64,000 nt of DNA from Streptomyces sp. LHD-70 (GTDB taxonomy: Bacteria; Actinomycetota; Actinomycetes; Streptomycetales; Streptomycetaceae), in the NCBI RefSeq assembly GCF_031157275.1, contig NZ_JAVIFW010000019.1:1-64000 (forward strand). Direction: 5' to 3'. Below, one piece after another: positions 52,158 to 59,532 of the stretch. The position numbers were made by a program, and so were the translations under genes. The notes under the pieces are model-generated. The model made no database searches. It saw only the letters and a list, made by a program, of their open reading frames with translations, and was not told the origin of the DNA. Numbering within the stretch: position 1 is the first letter of the stretch; the number at the start of each line of letters is the position of its first letter.

Positions 52158-52275
52158 CTCAGGCCGGCGACGGCTGTTGAGCCCGGACCGGCATCAAGGA
52201 AGCGTTAACGATTAGGTAAGGTAACGAAGTACCCCTCCTTCGCGCCTCGTCTCGCGCCCCTGAAAGGAACAGCCA

Positions 52276-53775
52276 CTGACTGTCCATCAGCTCAACGAGC
52301 TCCTTCTCGTCTGCTCCCTCGTACTGCTCCTCGCGGTCGCGGCCGTGCGCGTCTCCTCGCGCAGCGGTCTGCCGAGCCTGCTCCTGTACCTGGGGATCGG
52401 CATCGCGATCGGTCAGGACGGATTCGGCAACGTCGTCTTCGACAACGCCGAGTTGACCCAGGTGATGGGCTACGCCGCGCTTGTGGTGATCCTGGCCGAG
52501 GGTGGTCTGGGGACGAAGTGGAAGGAGATCAAACCCGCGTTGCCGGCGGCGGCCGTCCTGTCGCTGTTCGGTGTCGCGGTGAGCGTGGGCATCACGGCGG
52601 CGGGCGCGCACTACCTCGTCGGGCTCGACTGGCGGCAGTCGCTCATCATCGGCGCGGTCGTCTCCTCGACCGACGCCGCCGCCGTCTTCTCCGTACTGCG
52701 CAAGGTGCCGCTGCCCTCGCGCATCACCGGCGTCCTCGAAGCGGAATCCGGCTTCAACGACGCCCCCGTGGTCATCCTGGTCGTGGCGTTCTCCACCACG
52801 GGCGCCATCGGCGAGTGGTACGTCCTGGTCGGCAAGATCGCCCTGGAGCTCGCCATCGGCGCCGCCGTCGGGCTCGCGGTGGGCTGGCTCGGCGCGTACG
52901 GCATTCGGCACGTCGCGCTGCCCGCCTCCGGCCTCTACCCGATCGCCGTGATGGCCATCGCGGTGTCGGCGTACGCCGCCGGCGCACTGGCGCACGGAAG
53001 CGGGTTCCTCGCCGTCTATCTGGCCTCGGTGGTGCTCGGCAACTCCAAGCTGCCGCACTGGCCCGCCACCCGCGGCTTCGCGGACGGGCTCGGCTGGATC
53101 GCGCAGATCGGCATGTTCGTCCTGCTCGGCCTGCTCGTCACGCCGAGCACCCTGCTCGACGACATCTGGCCGGCCATCCTCATCGGCCTGGTCCTGACCC
53201 TCATGGCGCGGCCCGTCTCGGTGTTCCTCGCCCTGGTGCCGTTCCGCCTGCCCTGGCGGGAGCGGGCCCTGATGTCCTGGGCCGGACTGCGCGGCGCGGT
53301 GCCCATCATCCTGGCGACCATCCCGATGGTGACCGGCGTCGAGGGCAGCGAGCGGATCTTCAACCTCGTCTTCGTCCTGGTCGTCGTCTACACCCTCATC
53401 CAGGGCCCAACCCTGCCGTGGCTGGCCAAGGCGCTCGGGATCGGCCGGGGCGAGGAGGCGGCCGACCTGGGCGTCGAATCCGCGCCCCTGGAGCGGCTGC
53501 GCGGACATCTGCTCTCGGTGGCGATCCCCGAGAAGTCCAAGATGCACGGCGTCGAGGTCGCGGAACTGCGACTGCCCGCGGGCGCCGCCGTCACCCTCGT
53601 CGTCCGGGACAAGGAATCGTTTGTGCCGTCGCCGACCACCGTGCTCCGGCACGGCGACGAGCTGCTCGTCGTCGCCACGGACCCGGTGCGGGACGCCGCC
53701 GAGCGCCGCCTGCGCGCGGTCGGCCAGGGCGGCAAGCTGGCGGGCTGGCTGGGGACGGGCCGGTCTTCCTCGTAG
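52276..53775 (+). CDS. K+/H+ (CPA1) antiporter with TrkA_C domain, probable CTG start
   Basis: 499 residues if translation starts at CTG (52276), which has AAGGAA 6 nt upstream. The first in-frame GTG (52345) would delete the first helix (LNELLLVCSLVLLLAVAAVRV). Twelve or so helices include LYLGIGIAIGQDGFG, VVSSTDAAAVFSVLR, LEAESGFNDAPVVILVVAF (the conserved ND) and LMSWAGLRGAVPIILATIP. The cytoplasmic C-terminus (about 410-490; MHGVEVAELRLPAGAAVTLVVRDKESFVPS) is an RCK_C domain that in related antiporters binds c-di-AMP or nucleotides. Confidence 0.88.
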   Translation: MTVHQLNELLLVCSLVLLLAVAAVRVSSRSGLPSLLLYLGIGIAIGQDGFGNVVFDNAELTQVMGYAALVVILAEGGLGTKWKEIKPALPAAAVLSLFGVAVSVGITAAGAHYLVGLDWRQSLIIGAVVSSTDAAAVFSVLRKVPLPSRITGVLEAESGFNDAPVVILVVAFSTTGAIGEWYVLVGKIALELAIGAAVGLAVGWLGAYGIRHVALPASGLYPIAVMAIAVSAYAAGALAHGSGFLAVYLASVVLGNSKLPHWPATRGFADGLGWIAQIGMFVLLGLLVTPSTLLDDIWPAILIGLVLTLMARPVSVFLALVPFRLPWRERALMSWAGLRGAVPIILATIPMVTGVEGSERIFNLVFVLVVVYTLIQGPTLPWLAKALGIGRGEEAADLGVESAPLERLRGHLLSVAIPEKSKMHGVEVAELRLPAGAAVTLVVRDKESFVPSPTTVLRHGDELLVVATDPVRDAAERRLRAVGQGGKLAGWLGTGRSSS

Positions 53776-53855
53776 AGGTGGGGGTTTTGCCGGGTGAGGG
53801 GTGCAGGTTTTCCGAGTGAGAGGTGCGGGTTTCGCCGGGTGAGAGGTGGGTTGCC
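53775..53855. repeat. Degenerate ~23-bp direct repeats
   Basis: Units start GAGGTGGGGGTTTTGCCGGG, GAGGGGTGCAGGTTTTCCGA, GAGAGGTGCGGGTTTCGCC and GAGAGGTGGGTTGCC. They are imperfect and lie immediately after the antiporter stop codon. Confidence 0.65.
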
Positions 53856-54101
53856 AGCGTTCCCGGCAATCACAGGTGGCCGGTGTGCGATCCCCCTCAT
53901 TCGGAGGCGTACGTGACCACTTCCCCGTACAATCAAGGGACAACGAATCGAACCACCTCTGTCTGACGCAGAGCTGGCGCGACCGCACGGCGGCCGCGGT
54001 CCTCGCAGTGGGCCGGGTATCACCGACGTTCTTCTGCGCAAGAGGACAGCTCTCGGCGCCGCCACACGGGCCCGCCACCAGGCAGCAGAAAGGCAAGGAC
54101 C
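53776..54101. other. 326-bp gap with short direct repeats
   Basis: About 3.5 degenerate copies of GAGAGGTGCGGGTTTCGCCGGG lie at 53775-53855, each ~22-25 bp. The rest includes CCGTACAATCAAGGGACAACG near 53925-53945, which may belong to a promoter for the MFS gene. No gene is visible. Confidence 0.5.
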
Positions 54102-55385
54102 GTGGAGTCCGCGGTCAACTCGACTTCCCGCCCCGGGTACGGGCAACTCCTGCGCACGCCCCGTGCCCTCTCGTTCGTCCTGCCCGGCTTCGCCGCGCGG
54201 CAGCCGTTCGCGATGCTGACCATGTCGATCGTCCTGCTGGTGCAGCACACCACCGGCTCGTTCGGCACCGCGGGCGCCGTAGCCGCCGTCGCCGGCGTCT
54301 CCATGGCGCTGTGCGCGCCGCAGAGCGGCAAGCTCGCCGACCGCTTCGGCCAGGCCGCCGTGCTGATCCCCGGCGTCCTCGTGAACGCCGTCTCGGTGAT
54401 CGCCCTCGCCGCCCTCGCCCTCGCCGACGCCCCTCTGTGGGCCCTTTTCGTCGCCGCTGTGCCGGTCGGCGCCTCGGTGCCGCAGGTCGGGCCGATGGTG
54501 CGGGCCCGCTGGGCGGCCGTACTTGACCACCCTGAGCGGCGTGCCCTGACTCCCACTGCGGCAGCTTTCGAGTCCGTCACGGACGAGTTCACGTTCGTCG
54601 TCGGCCCGGTGCTCGCCACCGCCCTGTGCACCTGGGTGCACCCCGGTGCCGGTCTCGCGACCCAGGCCGTGCTGACCCTGGCGGGCGGCCTGCTCTTCGC
54701 CGCACAGCGCGACACCCAGCCCGAGGCGCACGGTGCGCTCGCGGACCACGCGCGCGTGGAGCACGTTTCCGCGTTCTCCGTGCCCGGCGCTCGCGTCCTC
54801 GCAGTGGCGTTCCTCGGCATCGGCTCGGTCTTCGGCGGCATGCAGGTCGCCCTCACCGCCTTCGCCGAAGAAGCCGGCCAGCCCGGGGTCAACGGCCTCC
54901 TGTACGGCATTTTCGCCGCGGGGAACATGCTCGCCGGTGTCGCCTGCGGAGCCATCGCCTGGAAGGTCGGCCCGCGCCGCCGCCTCCTTGTCGGGTACAG
55001 CGCCCTGGCCGTCACCGCCTCCATGCTGTGGACCGTGCACTCGGTGGCACTTTTCGCCGTACTCGGACTGCTCGTCGGTATGTGCATCGCGCCCGCGCTG
55101 ATCTCCGGGTTCACGCTCGTCGAGAGCCTGGTTCCCGCCTCCGCGCGGACCGAGGCGTTCACGCTCCTCACGGGTGCGGTCGCGCTCGGCCAGGCCGCCG
55201 CCGTCACGCTGACCGGCAGCCTTGCCGACGCCCATGGTGCGAGCGCCGGATTCCTGGTGCCCATGGCCGGTACGGTGCTCGCGCTGCTGACCCTCGTGGC
55301 CCTGCGCTCCCGCCTCGCTCCGCTCGCCAAGAGCCGGACCGTGGCACGTGGCGTCGGTCACCGCTCGCCGGTGACAGTGGACTGA
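54102..55385 (+). CDS. MFS transporter
   Basis: 427 residues from GTG at 54102. Twelve hydrophobic segments; the loop 2-3 motif is SMALCAPQSGKLADRFGQAAVL (G-x-L-A-D-R-x-G). GFAARQPFAMLTMSIVLLVQ starts the N-terminal half, and GMCIAPALISGFTLVESLVPASARTEAFTLLT is typical of actinobacterial drug/sugar-efflux-type MFS proteins. Substrate unknown. Confidence 0.87.
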   Translation: MESAVNSTSRPGYGQLLRTPRALSFVLPGFAARQPFAMLTMSIVLLVQHTTGSFGTAGAVAAVAGVSMALCAPQSGKLADRFGQAAVLIPGVLVNAVSVIALAALALADAPLWALFVAAVPVGASVPQVGPMVRARWAAVLDHPERRALTPTAAAFESVTDEFTFVVGPVLATALCTWVHPGAGLATQAVLTLAGGLLFAAQRDTQPEAHGALADHARVEHVSAFSVPGARVLAVAFLGIGSVFGGMQVALTAFAEEAGQPGVNGLLYGIFAAGNMLAGVACGAIAWKVGPRRRLLVGYSALAVTASMLWTVHSVALFAVLGLLVGMCIAPALISGFTLVESLVPASARTEAFTLLTGAVALGQAAAVTLTGSLADAHGASAGFLVPMAGTVLALLTLVALRSRLAPLAKSRTVARGVGHRSPVTVD

Positions 55386-55452
55386 TCCCGAGGAATACGT
55401 CACTATGGACCGTCGTTAGCACTCATCGAGTGAGAGTGCCAGGAGGAAGCAA

Positions 55453-55785
55453 GTGCCGACCTATCAGTACCAGTGCACCGAGTGTGGCGAGGGCCTCGAG
55501 GCGGTGCAGAAGTTCACCGACGACGCCCTGACCGAGTGCCCCGGCTGCAACGGACGCCTCAAGAAGGTGTTCTCGGCGGTCGGCATCGTCTTCAAGGGCT
55601 CCGGCTTCTACCGCAATGACAGCCGCAACTCGTCGTCGAGCAGCACGCCTGCGTCGTCCGCGTCGAAGTCCACCTCGTCGACGTCCACGGCGTCCTCGAC
55701 CTCGGACTCCTCCTCGTCGAGCTCTTCGACGGCCGGCTCCTCGTCGTCCTCCAGCTCCTCCGGAAGCAGCAGCTCCGCGGCCTGA
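55453..55785 (+). CDS. FmdB-family zinc-ribbon protein with Ser-rich tail
   Basis: 110 residues from GTG at 55453 (AGGAGGAAG upstream). TYQYQCTECGEGLEAVQKFTDD and LTECPGCNGRLKKVFSAVGIVFKGSGFY form the FmdB/CxxC_CxxC regulatory zinc ribbon. From residue ~58 the protein is nearly all Ser with some Thr/Ala (SSSSSTPASSASKSTSST), a disordered tail much longer than the family core. Function is unknown, possibly regulatory. A strong terminator follows. Confidence 0.88.
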   Translation: MPTYQYQCTECGEGLEAVQKFTDDALTECPGCNGRLKKVFSAVGIVFKGSGFYRNDSRNSSSSSTPASSASKSTSSTSTASSTSDSSSSSSSTAGSSSSSSSSGSSSSAA

Positions 55786-55815
55786 CCGGCCGCATCGCAC
55801 CTTCGCACTTTCCCG

Positions 55816-55851
55816 GAAAGCCCCGCAGTCGCGCGCGACTGCGGGGCTTTC
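55816..55851. terminator. Perfect 17-bp hairpin terminator after fmdB-like gene
   Basis: Arms GAAAGCCCCGCAGTCGC and GCGACTGCGGGGCTTTC with a 2-nt centre, 30 bp after the stop. Confidence 0.88.
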
Positions 55852-55902
55852 GGTTGTGTGACGGCTGCGGCTGCGGACCGAACCCGGACCTCAGGGCTCG
55901 AC

Positions 55903-55908
55903 TACGCT
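55903..55908 (+). promoter_or_regulatory. Putative -10 box TACGCT of leaderless mtnP
   Basis: TACGCT ends 7 nt before the mtnP ATG; no ribosome site. Confidence 0.45.
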
Positions 55909-55915
55909 GCTGCGC

Positions 55916-56776
55916 ATGGCGAACGCACACAACGGTGACGCTGCGGCGTCCGCGGACATAGGCGTGATCGGCGGCTCGGGGTTCTACTCGTTCCTCGACG
56001 ACGTCACCGAGATCCAGGTGAGCACCCCTTACGGCGAGCCGAGCGACTCCCTGTTCCTCGGTGAGATCGCCGGACGGAAGGTGGCGTTCCTGCCCCGCCA
56101 CGGCCGCGGCCACCACCTTCCGCCGCACCGGATCAACTACCGCGCCAACCTGTGGGCGCTGCGCTCCGTGGGCGTGCGCCAGGTGTTCGGCCCCTGCGCG
56201 GTGGGCGGGCTGCGCCCCGAGTACGGTCCGGGGACGCTGCTGGTGCCGGACCAGCTCGTCGACCGTACGAAGAGCCGCGTACAGACGTACTTCGACGGGG
56301 TGCCGCTGCCCGACGGCAGCATCCCGAACGTGGTGCACACGACGTTCGCCGACCCGTACTGCCCCGAGGGCCGCAGCATCGCCCTGAAGGCCGCCCGCGC
56401 GCGCGACTGGGCCGCGGTCGACGGCGGCACCATGGTCGTCGTGGAGGGCCCGCGCTTCTCCACCCGCGCCGAGTCGCAGTGGCACGCGGCCGCCGGCTGG
56501 TCGGTGGTGGGCATGACCGGTCACCCCGAGGCCGTGCTCGCCCGTGAACTGGCGCTCTGCTACACGTCGTTGTCCCTCGTGACCGACCTGGACGCGGGGG
56601 CGGAGACCGGCGAGGGCGTCTCCCACGCGGAGGTCCTCAAGGTGTTCGGCGAGAACGTGTCCAGGCTGCGGGACGTGCTGTTCGACGCGGTGGCGGGCCT
56701 TCCGGCCACCGACGAGCGGGACTGCCTGTGCACGCGGGCGCACGACGGGTGGGCCTTGGGGATCGAGCTGCCCTGA
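55916..56776 (+). CDS. mtnP: S-methyl-5'-thioadenosine phosphorylase
   Basis: 286 residues. DIGVIGGSGFYSFLDDV, TPYGEPSDSLFLGEIAGRKVAFLPRHGRGHHLPPHRINYRAN and VVVEGPRFSTRAESQWH followed by VGMTGHPEAVLARELALCYTSLSLVTDLDAG are the phosphorylase signatures (phosphate, ribose and base sites). It splits methylthioadenosine from polyamine metabolism; the HP rather than MT in GMTGHPE hints at a relative with altered substrate (MTI/purine nucleoside). Cytoplasmic. Confidence 0.92.
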   Translation: MANAHNGDAAASADIGVIGGSGFYSFLDDVTEIQVSTPYGEPSDSLFLGEIAGRKVAFLPRHGRGHHLPPHRINYRANLWALRSVGVRQVFGPCAVGGLRPEYGPGTLLVPDQLVDRTKSRVQTYFDGVPLPDGSIPNVVHTTFADPYCPEGRSIALKAARARDWAAVDGGTMVVVEGPRFSTRAESQWHAAAGWSVVGMTGHPEAVLARELALCYTSLSLVTDLDAGAETGEGVSHAEVLKVFGENVSRLRDVLFDAVAGLPATDERDCLCTRAHDGWALGIELP

Positions 56777-56875
56777 GCCTGAGAGGTTCCCAGGGTGCGG
56801 CTCGGTCCGTGTGGCCGCGCCGTGGGGCGGAATTTCCCGTTCGGGTAAGCGGAACTCCCGGTTCGAGTGAGGGAG

Positions 56876-56902
56876 TTGTCCACAACCGCGAGGTTGTCCA
56901 CA
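56876..56902 (+). other. Pair of perfect DnaA boxes
   Basis: TTGTCCACA at 56876-56884 and again at 56894-56902, same strand, 18 bp apart, in the gap between mtnP and the SAF-domain gene. This is the preferred Streptomyces DnaA-box sequence. No other boxes lie nearby and dnaA/dnaN are not in the window. Confidence 0.8.
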
Positions 56903-56980
56903 GGGCTGAGCAGGATCGGCCGGAACCGTGGATCGTGAGGGGCGTTCAGGCGAATTCCCCTACGGCAGGCGGTGGTTGCC

Positions 56981-57580
56981 ATGTCCTCGCGCTCCAGCGC
57001 CCACACCTCTCCCCCGGGCTCTCCGCCCCCCGTCCCCTCCGTCCCTTCCACTCCGACTCCGGTTCCGCCCCCGTGCGAGGTCCCGGCCTTCCCTCCCCTG
57101 CGGGTGCGCGGCGGGCGGCTGCGGTTCCGGGGTGCGCTGCGCCGCGGCCGTAACCGCCGCACGGTGGCCGCCGGGCTCGCGATGGCCGCGGCCGCGCTCG
57201 CCGCCGCGGGGCCACCGGGCTTCGCGGGCTCGACGGGCTCCCCCGGAAGCGAAGCCGAAGGCGAGCACACCGCGCCCTCGGCGGAGCCGGACGACCACCC
57301 CGGGTCCGTACGACAGCTCGTGCGCGCCCCCGTACGCATCGCGGACGCGGAGACCGTACGGCTGCTGCGTCCCGGCGACCGCGTGGACGTCATCGCGGCC
57401 CCCGCGTCCGGGGCTCGCGCCAGTCGGATCGCCGCAGGTGCACGCGTCATCGACGTCGCGGCCGGCGGGCAGGCGTCCGGGGAGAACGGCGCACTGATCG
57501 TGCTCTCCGTACCGCGTGCGGAGGCAGTGCGGTTGGCCGGCGCAAGCGCCAACTCCCGTCTGGTGGTGGTCCTGTGCTGA
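56981..57580 (+). CDS. SAF-domain/RcpC-CpaB-like protein
   Basis: 199 residues from ATG at 56981. A Pro-rich N-terminus (SPPGSPPPVPSVPSTPTPVP), a basic stretch (RGALRRGRNRR) and a transmembrane/signal segment (TVAAGLAMAAAALAAAG) precede a SAF-like domain (VRQLVRAPVRIADAETVRLLRPGDRVDVIAAP; VIVDV-type VIDVAAGG). CpaB/RcpC proteins take part in Flp/Tad pilus assembly at the membrane, but no other tad genes are in the window. Confidence 0.8.
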   Translation: MSSRSSAHTSPPGSPPPVPSVPSTPTPVPPPCEVPAFPPLRVRGGRLRFRGALRRGRNRRTVAAGLAMAAAALAAAGPPGFAGSTGSPGSEAEGEHTAPSAEPDDHPGSVRQLVRAPVRIADAETVRLLRPGDRVDVIAAPASGARASRIAAGARVIDVAAGGQASGENGALIVLSVPRAEAVRLAGASANSRLVVVLC

Positions 57581-57691
57581 TCCGTACGGAGTTCTTGTCA
57601 ACTCACCTGTTCGTGTCCGCGAATTGGACGCACCTCACTTGTGCCGGGCCTAATGACACGGTCAATCGAACGTACGAGGAAAGGCTCCGTG

Positions 57692-58234
57692 GTGAGCGAG
57701 GAGAAGAAGCCGGGTGTGTGGGAGGGCTTCAAGGCGTTCCTGACGCGCGGGAACGTGATCGATCTGGCCGTCGCGGTCGTCATCGGTGCGGCGTTCACGA
57801 ACGTCGTGAACGCGGTGGTGAAGGGCGTCATCAACCCGCTGGTCGGCGCCTTCGGCACGAAGGATCTGGAGAGCTACAGGTCCTGCCTCAAGGGCCCGTG
57901 CGAGATCGACCCGGCGACGGGGGAGGCCACCAGCGGCATCCCGATCAGCTGGGGCACGGTCCTGAGCGCCACGCTCAGCTTCCTGATCACCGCGGCCGTC
58001 GTGTACTTCCTCATGGTGCTGCCGATGGCGAAGTACCTCGCCAAGGTGGAGGCGCGGCGGAAGGCCAAGGAGGGCGTCCAGGAGACGCTCGAGGTCTCCG
58101 AGCTCGAGGTGCTCAAGGAGATCCGGGACGTGCTGGTCGCCCAGCGCGGTGGTCCCGGTGGTGCCACTTCTGGGACCGGCGGTGCCAGGGACAGCGGTGG
58201 TTCCGGCGGTGGCCCCGTGGACACCGGCAAGTAG
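57692..58234 (+). CDS. mscL: Large-conductance mechanosensitive channel
   Basis: 180 residues from GTG at 57692 (AGGAAAGG upstream; GTG at 57689 possible). GVWEGFKAFLTRGNVIDLAVAVVIGAAFTNVVNAVVKGVINPLVGAF is the classical N-terminal and TM1 region, SFLITAAVVYFLMVLPMAKY is TM2. The cytoplasmic tail has a coiled coil (LEVSELEVLKEIRDVLVAQ) and a Gly-rich end. It opens under membrane tension during osmotic downshock. Confidence 0.95.
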   Translation: MSEEKKPGVWEGFKAFLTRGNVIDLAVAVVIGAAFTNVVNAVVKGVINPLVGAFGTKDLESYRSCLKGPCEIDPATGEATSGIPISWGTVLSATLSFLITAAVVYFLMVLPMAKYLAKVEARRKAKEGVQETLEVSELEVLKEIRDVLVAQRGGPGGATSGTGGARDSGGSGGGPVDTGK

Positions 58235-58241
58235 CGGACGC

Positions 58242-58454
58242 TCAGAGGTGGTGGGGCGGCTTCTCGTCGAGGAAGCGCGCCAGGTCGGCGGCGCTGTCGC
58301 CGCCGCTGGGCCGCTCGCCCCACCCCCGGTCCGTGTCGTCCGCGGACTGCTGGTCCAGCGGATCGTCGAAGTTCAGGGCCGGGGCCGGTTTGGCCTTCGG
58401 CTCGGGCCCGTTCTTCGCGTCTCGCGGTCCGGGTGCGGGGGCGGCGCTGCTCAT
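58242..58454 (-). CDS. Small conserved-type hydrophilic protein
   Basis: 70 residues. ALNFDDPLDQQSADDTDRGWGERPS and AADLARFLDEKPPHHL are motifs I recognise from unnamed proteins in other Streptomyces. It is disordered-looking and acidic. Function unknown. It converges on mscL with 7 bp between stop codons. Confidence 0.65.
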   Translation of the reverse strand: MSSAAPAPGPRDAKNGPEPKAKPAPALNFDDPLDQQSADDTDRGWGERPSGGDSAADLARFLDEKPPHHL

Positions 58455-58535
58455 GCCTCCAGGGTACGGCGCCTGCGCCCCGTCGGGCTCTGCCCCGGAT
58501 ACGGCGCTGGCTCCGGCGGCAGCGGCTCCAGGTCC

Positions 58536-58595
58536 AGCACCAGCACCAGCACCAGCTCCAGCTCCAGCTCCAGCTCCAGCTCCAGCTCCAGCTCC
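58536..58595. repeat. 6-bp tandem repeat next to pflA
   Basis: Three AGCACC units (58536-58553) are followed by seven AGCTCC units (58554-58595). It ends 4 bp from the pflA stop. It is non-coding on either strand as far as can be judged. Confidence 0.85.
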
Positions 58596-58599
58596 AGGA

Positions 58600-59403
58600 T
58601 CACACCGCTTTCAGACCGTGGGCCTCGAAGATGTCCTTCGCCAGAGTGACCTGCTCGGGGGTGGGCGAGGGGGTGTCGTGCAGCGTGAAGTTCATGCCGA
58701 GTGCCTGCCACTTTCCCTCCCCCAGCTTGTGGAAGGGCAGCACGTCCACGCGCGAGACGTTGCCGAGCCCGCCGGCGAAGGCGGCCACGCCCTCGATGTT
58801 CGCCGGATCGTCGGTAAGGCCGGGGACGAGCACGAACCTGACATGCACCTCCTTGCCGAGGTCGGCGAGGCGCCGGGCGAAGTCCAGGGTGGGCTGCAGA
58901 GGGCGTCCGGTCACCTTTTTGTAGGTCTCCCGGTCCCAGGACTTGATGTCGAGCAGCACCAGGTCGACGTCCCGCAGCAGGGCGTCGGTGGCGCGGACAC
59001 CGAGGAAGCCCGAGGTGTCCAGGGCGGTGTGCAGGCCGAGTTCATGCTTGAAGCGGTGCAGCAGCTCCCCGGCGAAGACAGGCTGCAGCAGCGGTTCGCC
59101 CCCACTGACGGTGGCACCTCCGCGAGCCGCGGCGATGAACCTGGTGTACTTCGCGGCCTCCTTGACCACGTCGTCCGCCGAGGTGCGCTTGCCGTTGCGC
59201 ATCCGCCAGGTGTCCGGGTTGTGGCAGTAGAGGCAGGTGAGCGGACAGCCGGAGAGGAACGCGACGAAGCGGCTGCCCGGCCCGTCCACGCCGGTCGACA
59301 GGTCCCAGGAGTGCACGGTGCCCTCGATCGGGCGGTGCATGGCGGCTCCCGCGGGGGTGGCAGCACGGAGAGCGGCGAGATTCTGGTCGAGCAAGACGGT
59401 CAT
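58600..59403 (-). CDS. pflA: Pyruvate formate-lyase activating enzyme
   Basis: 267 residues. Radical SAM protein: FLSGCPLTCLYCHNPDTW carries the CxxxCxxC [4Fe-4S] motif, followed by GGATVSGGEPLLQPVFAGELL, GLHTALDTSGFLG, DLVLLDIKSWD and VHVRFVLVPGLTDD. It installs the glycyl radical on PflB under low oxygen. It lies 129 bp downstream of pflB on the same strand. Confidence 0.95.
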   Translation of the reverse strand: MTVLLDQNLAALRAATPAGAAMHRPIEGTVHSWDLSTGVDGPGSRFVAFLSGCPLTCLYCHNPDTWRMRNGKRTSADDVVKEAAKYTRFIAAARGGATVSGGEPLLQPVFAGELLHRFKHELGLHTALDTSGFLGVRATDALLRDVDLVLLDIKSWDRETYKKVTGRPLQPTLDFARRLADLGKEVHVRFVLVPGLTDDPANIEGVAAFAGGLGNVSRVDVLPFHKLGEGKWQALGMNFTLHDTPSPTPEQVTLAKDIFEAHGLKAV

Positions 59404-59532
59404 GGCGTAACTCCGGTGTTCCTCACAGGAGTTGATGTCCGCGGCGCCCGGAGCCGGGGTGAGGGCCCGGCTCCGGGGCCGCAGCTGAGGGGCGACTCCC
59501 CGGGGCGTGCTCGGCAGCGGGGAGCCGGAGGC

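Noticed and set aside
52212..52221. Iron-box (DmdR/IdeR) upstream of the antiporter
   Set aside because: TTAGGTAAGG matches only the first half of the consensus; the second half is not conserved and the gene is not iron-related.
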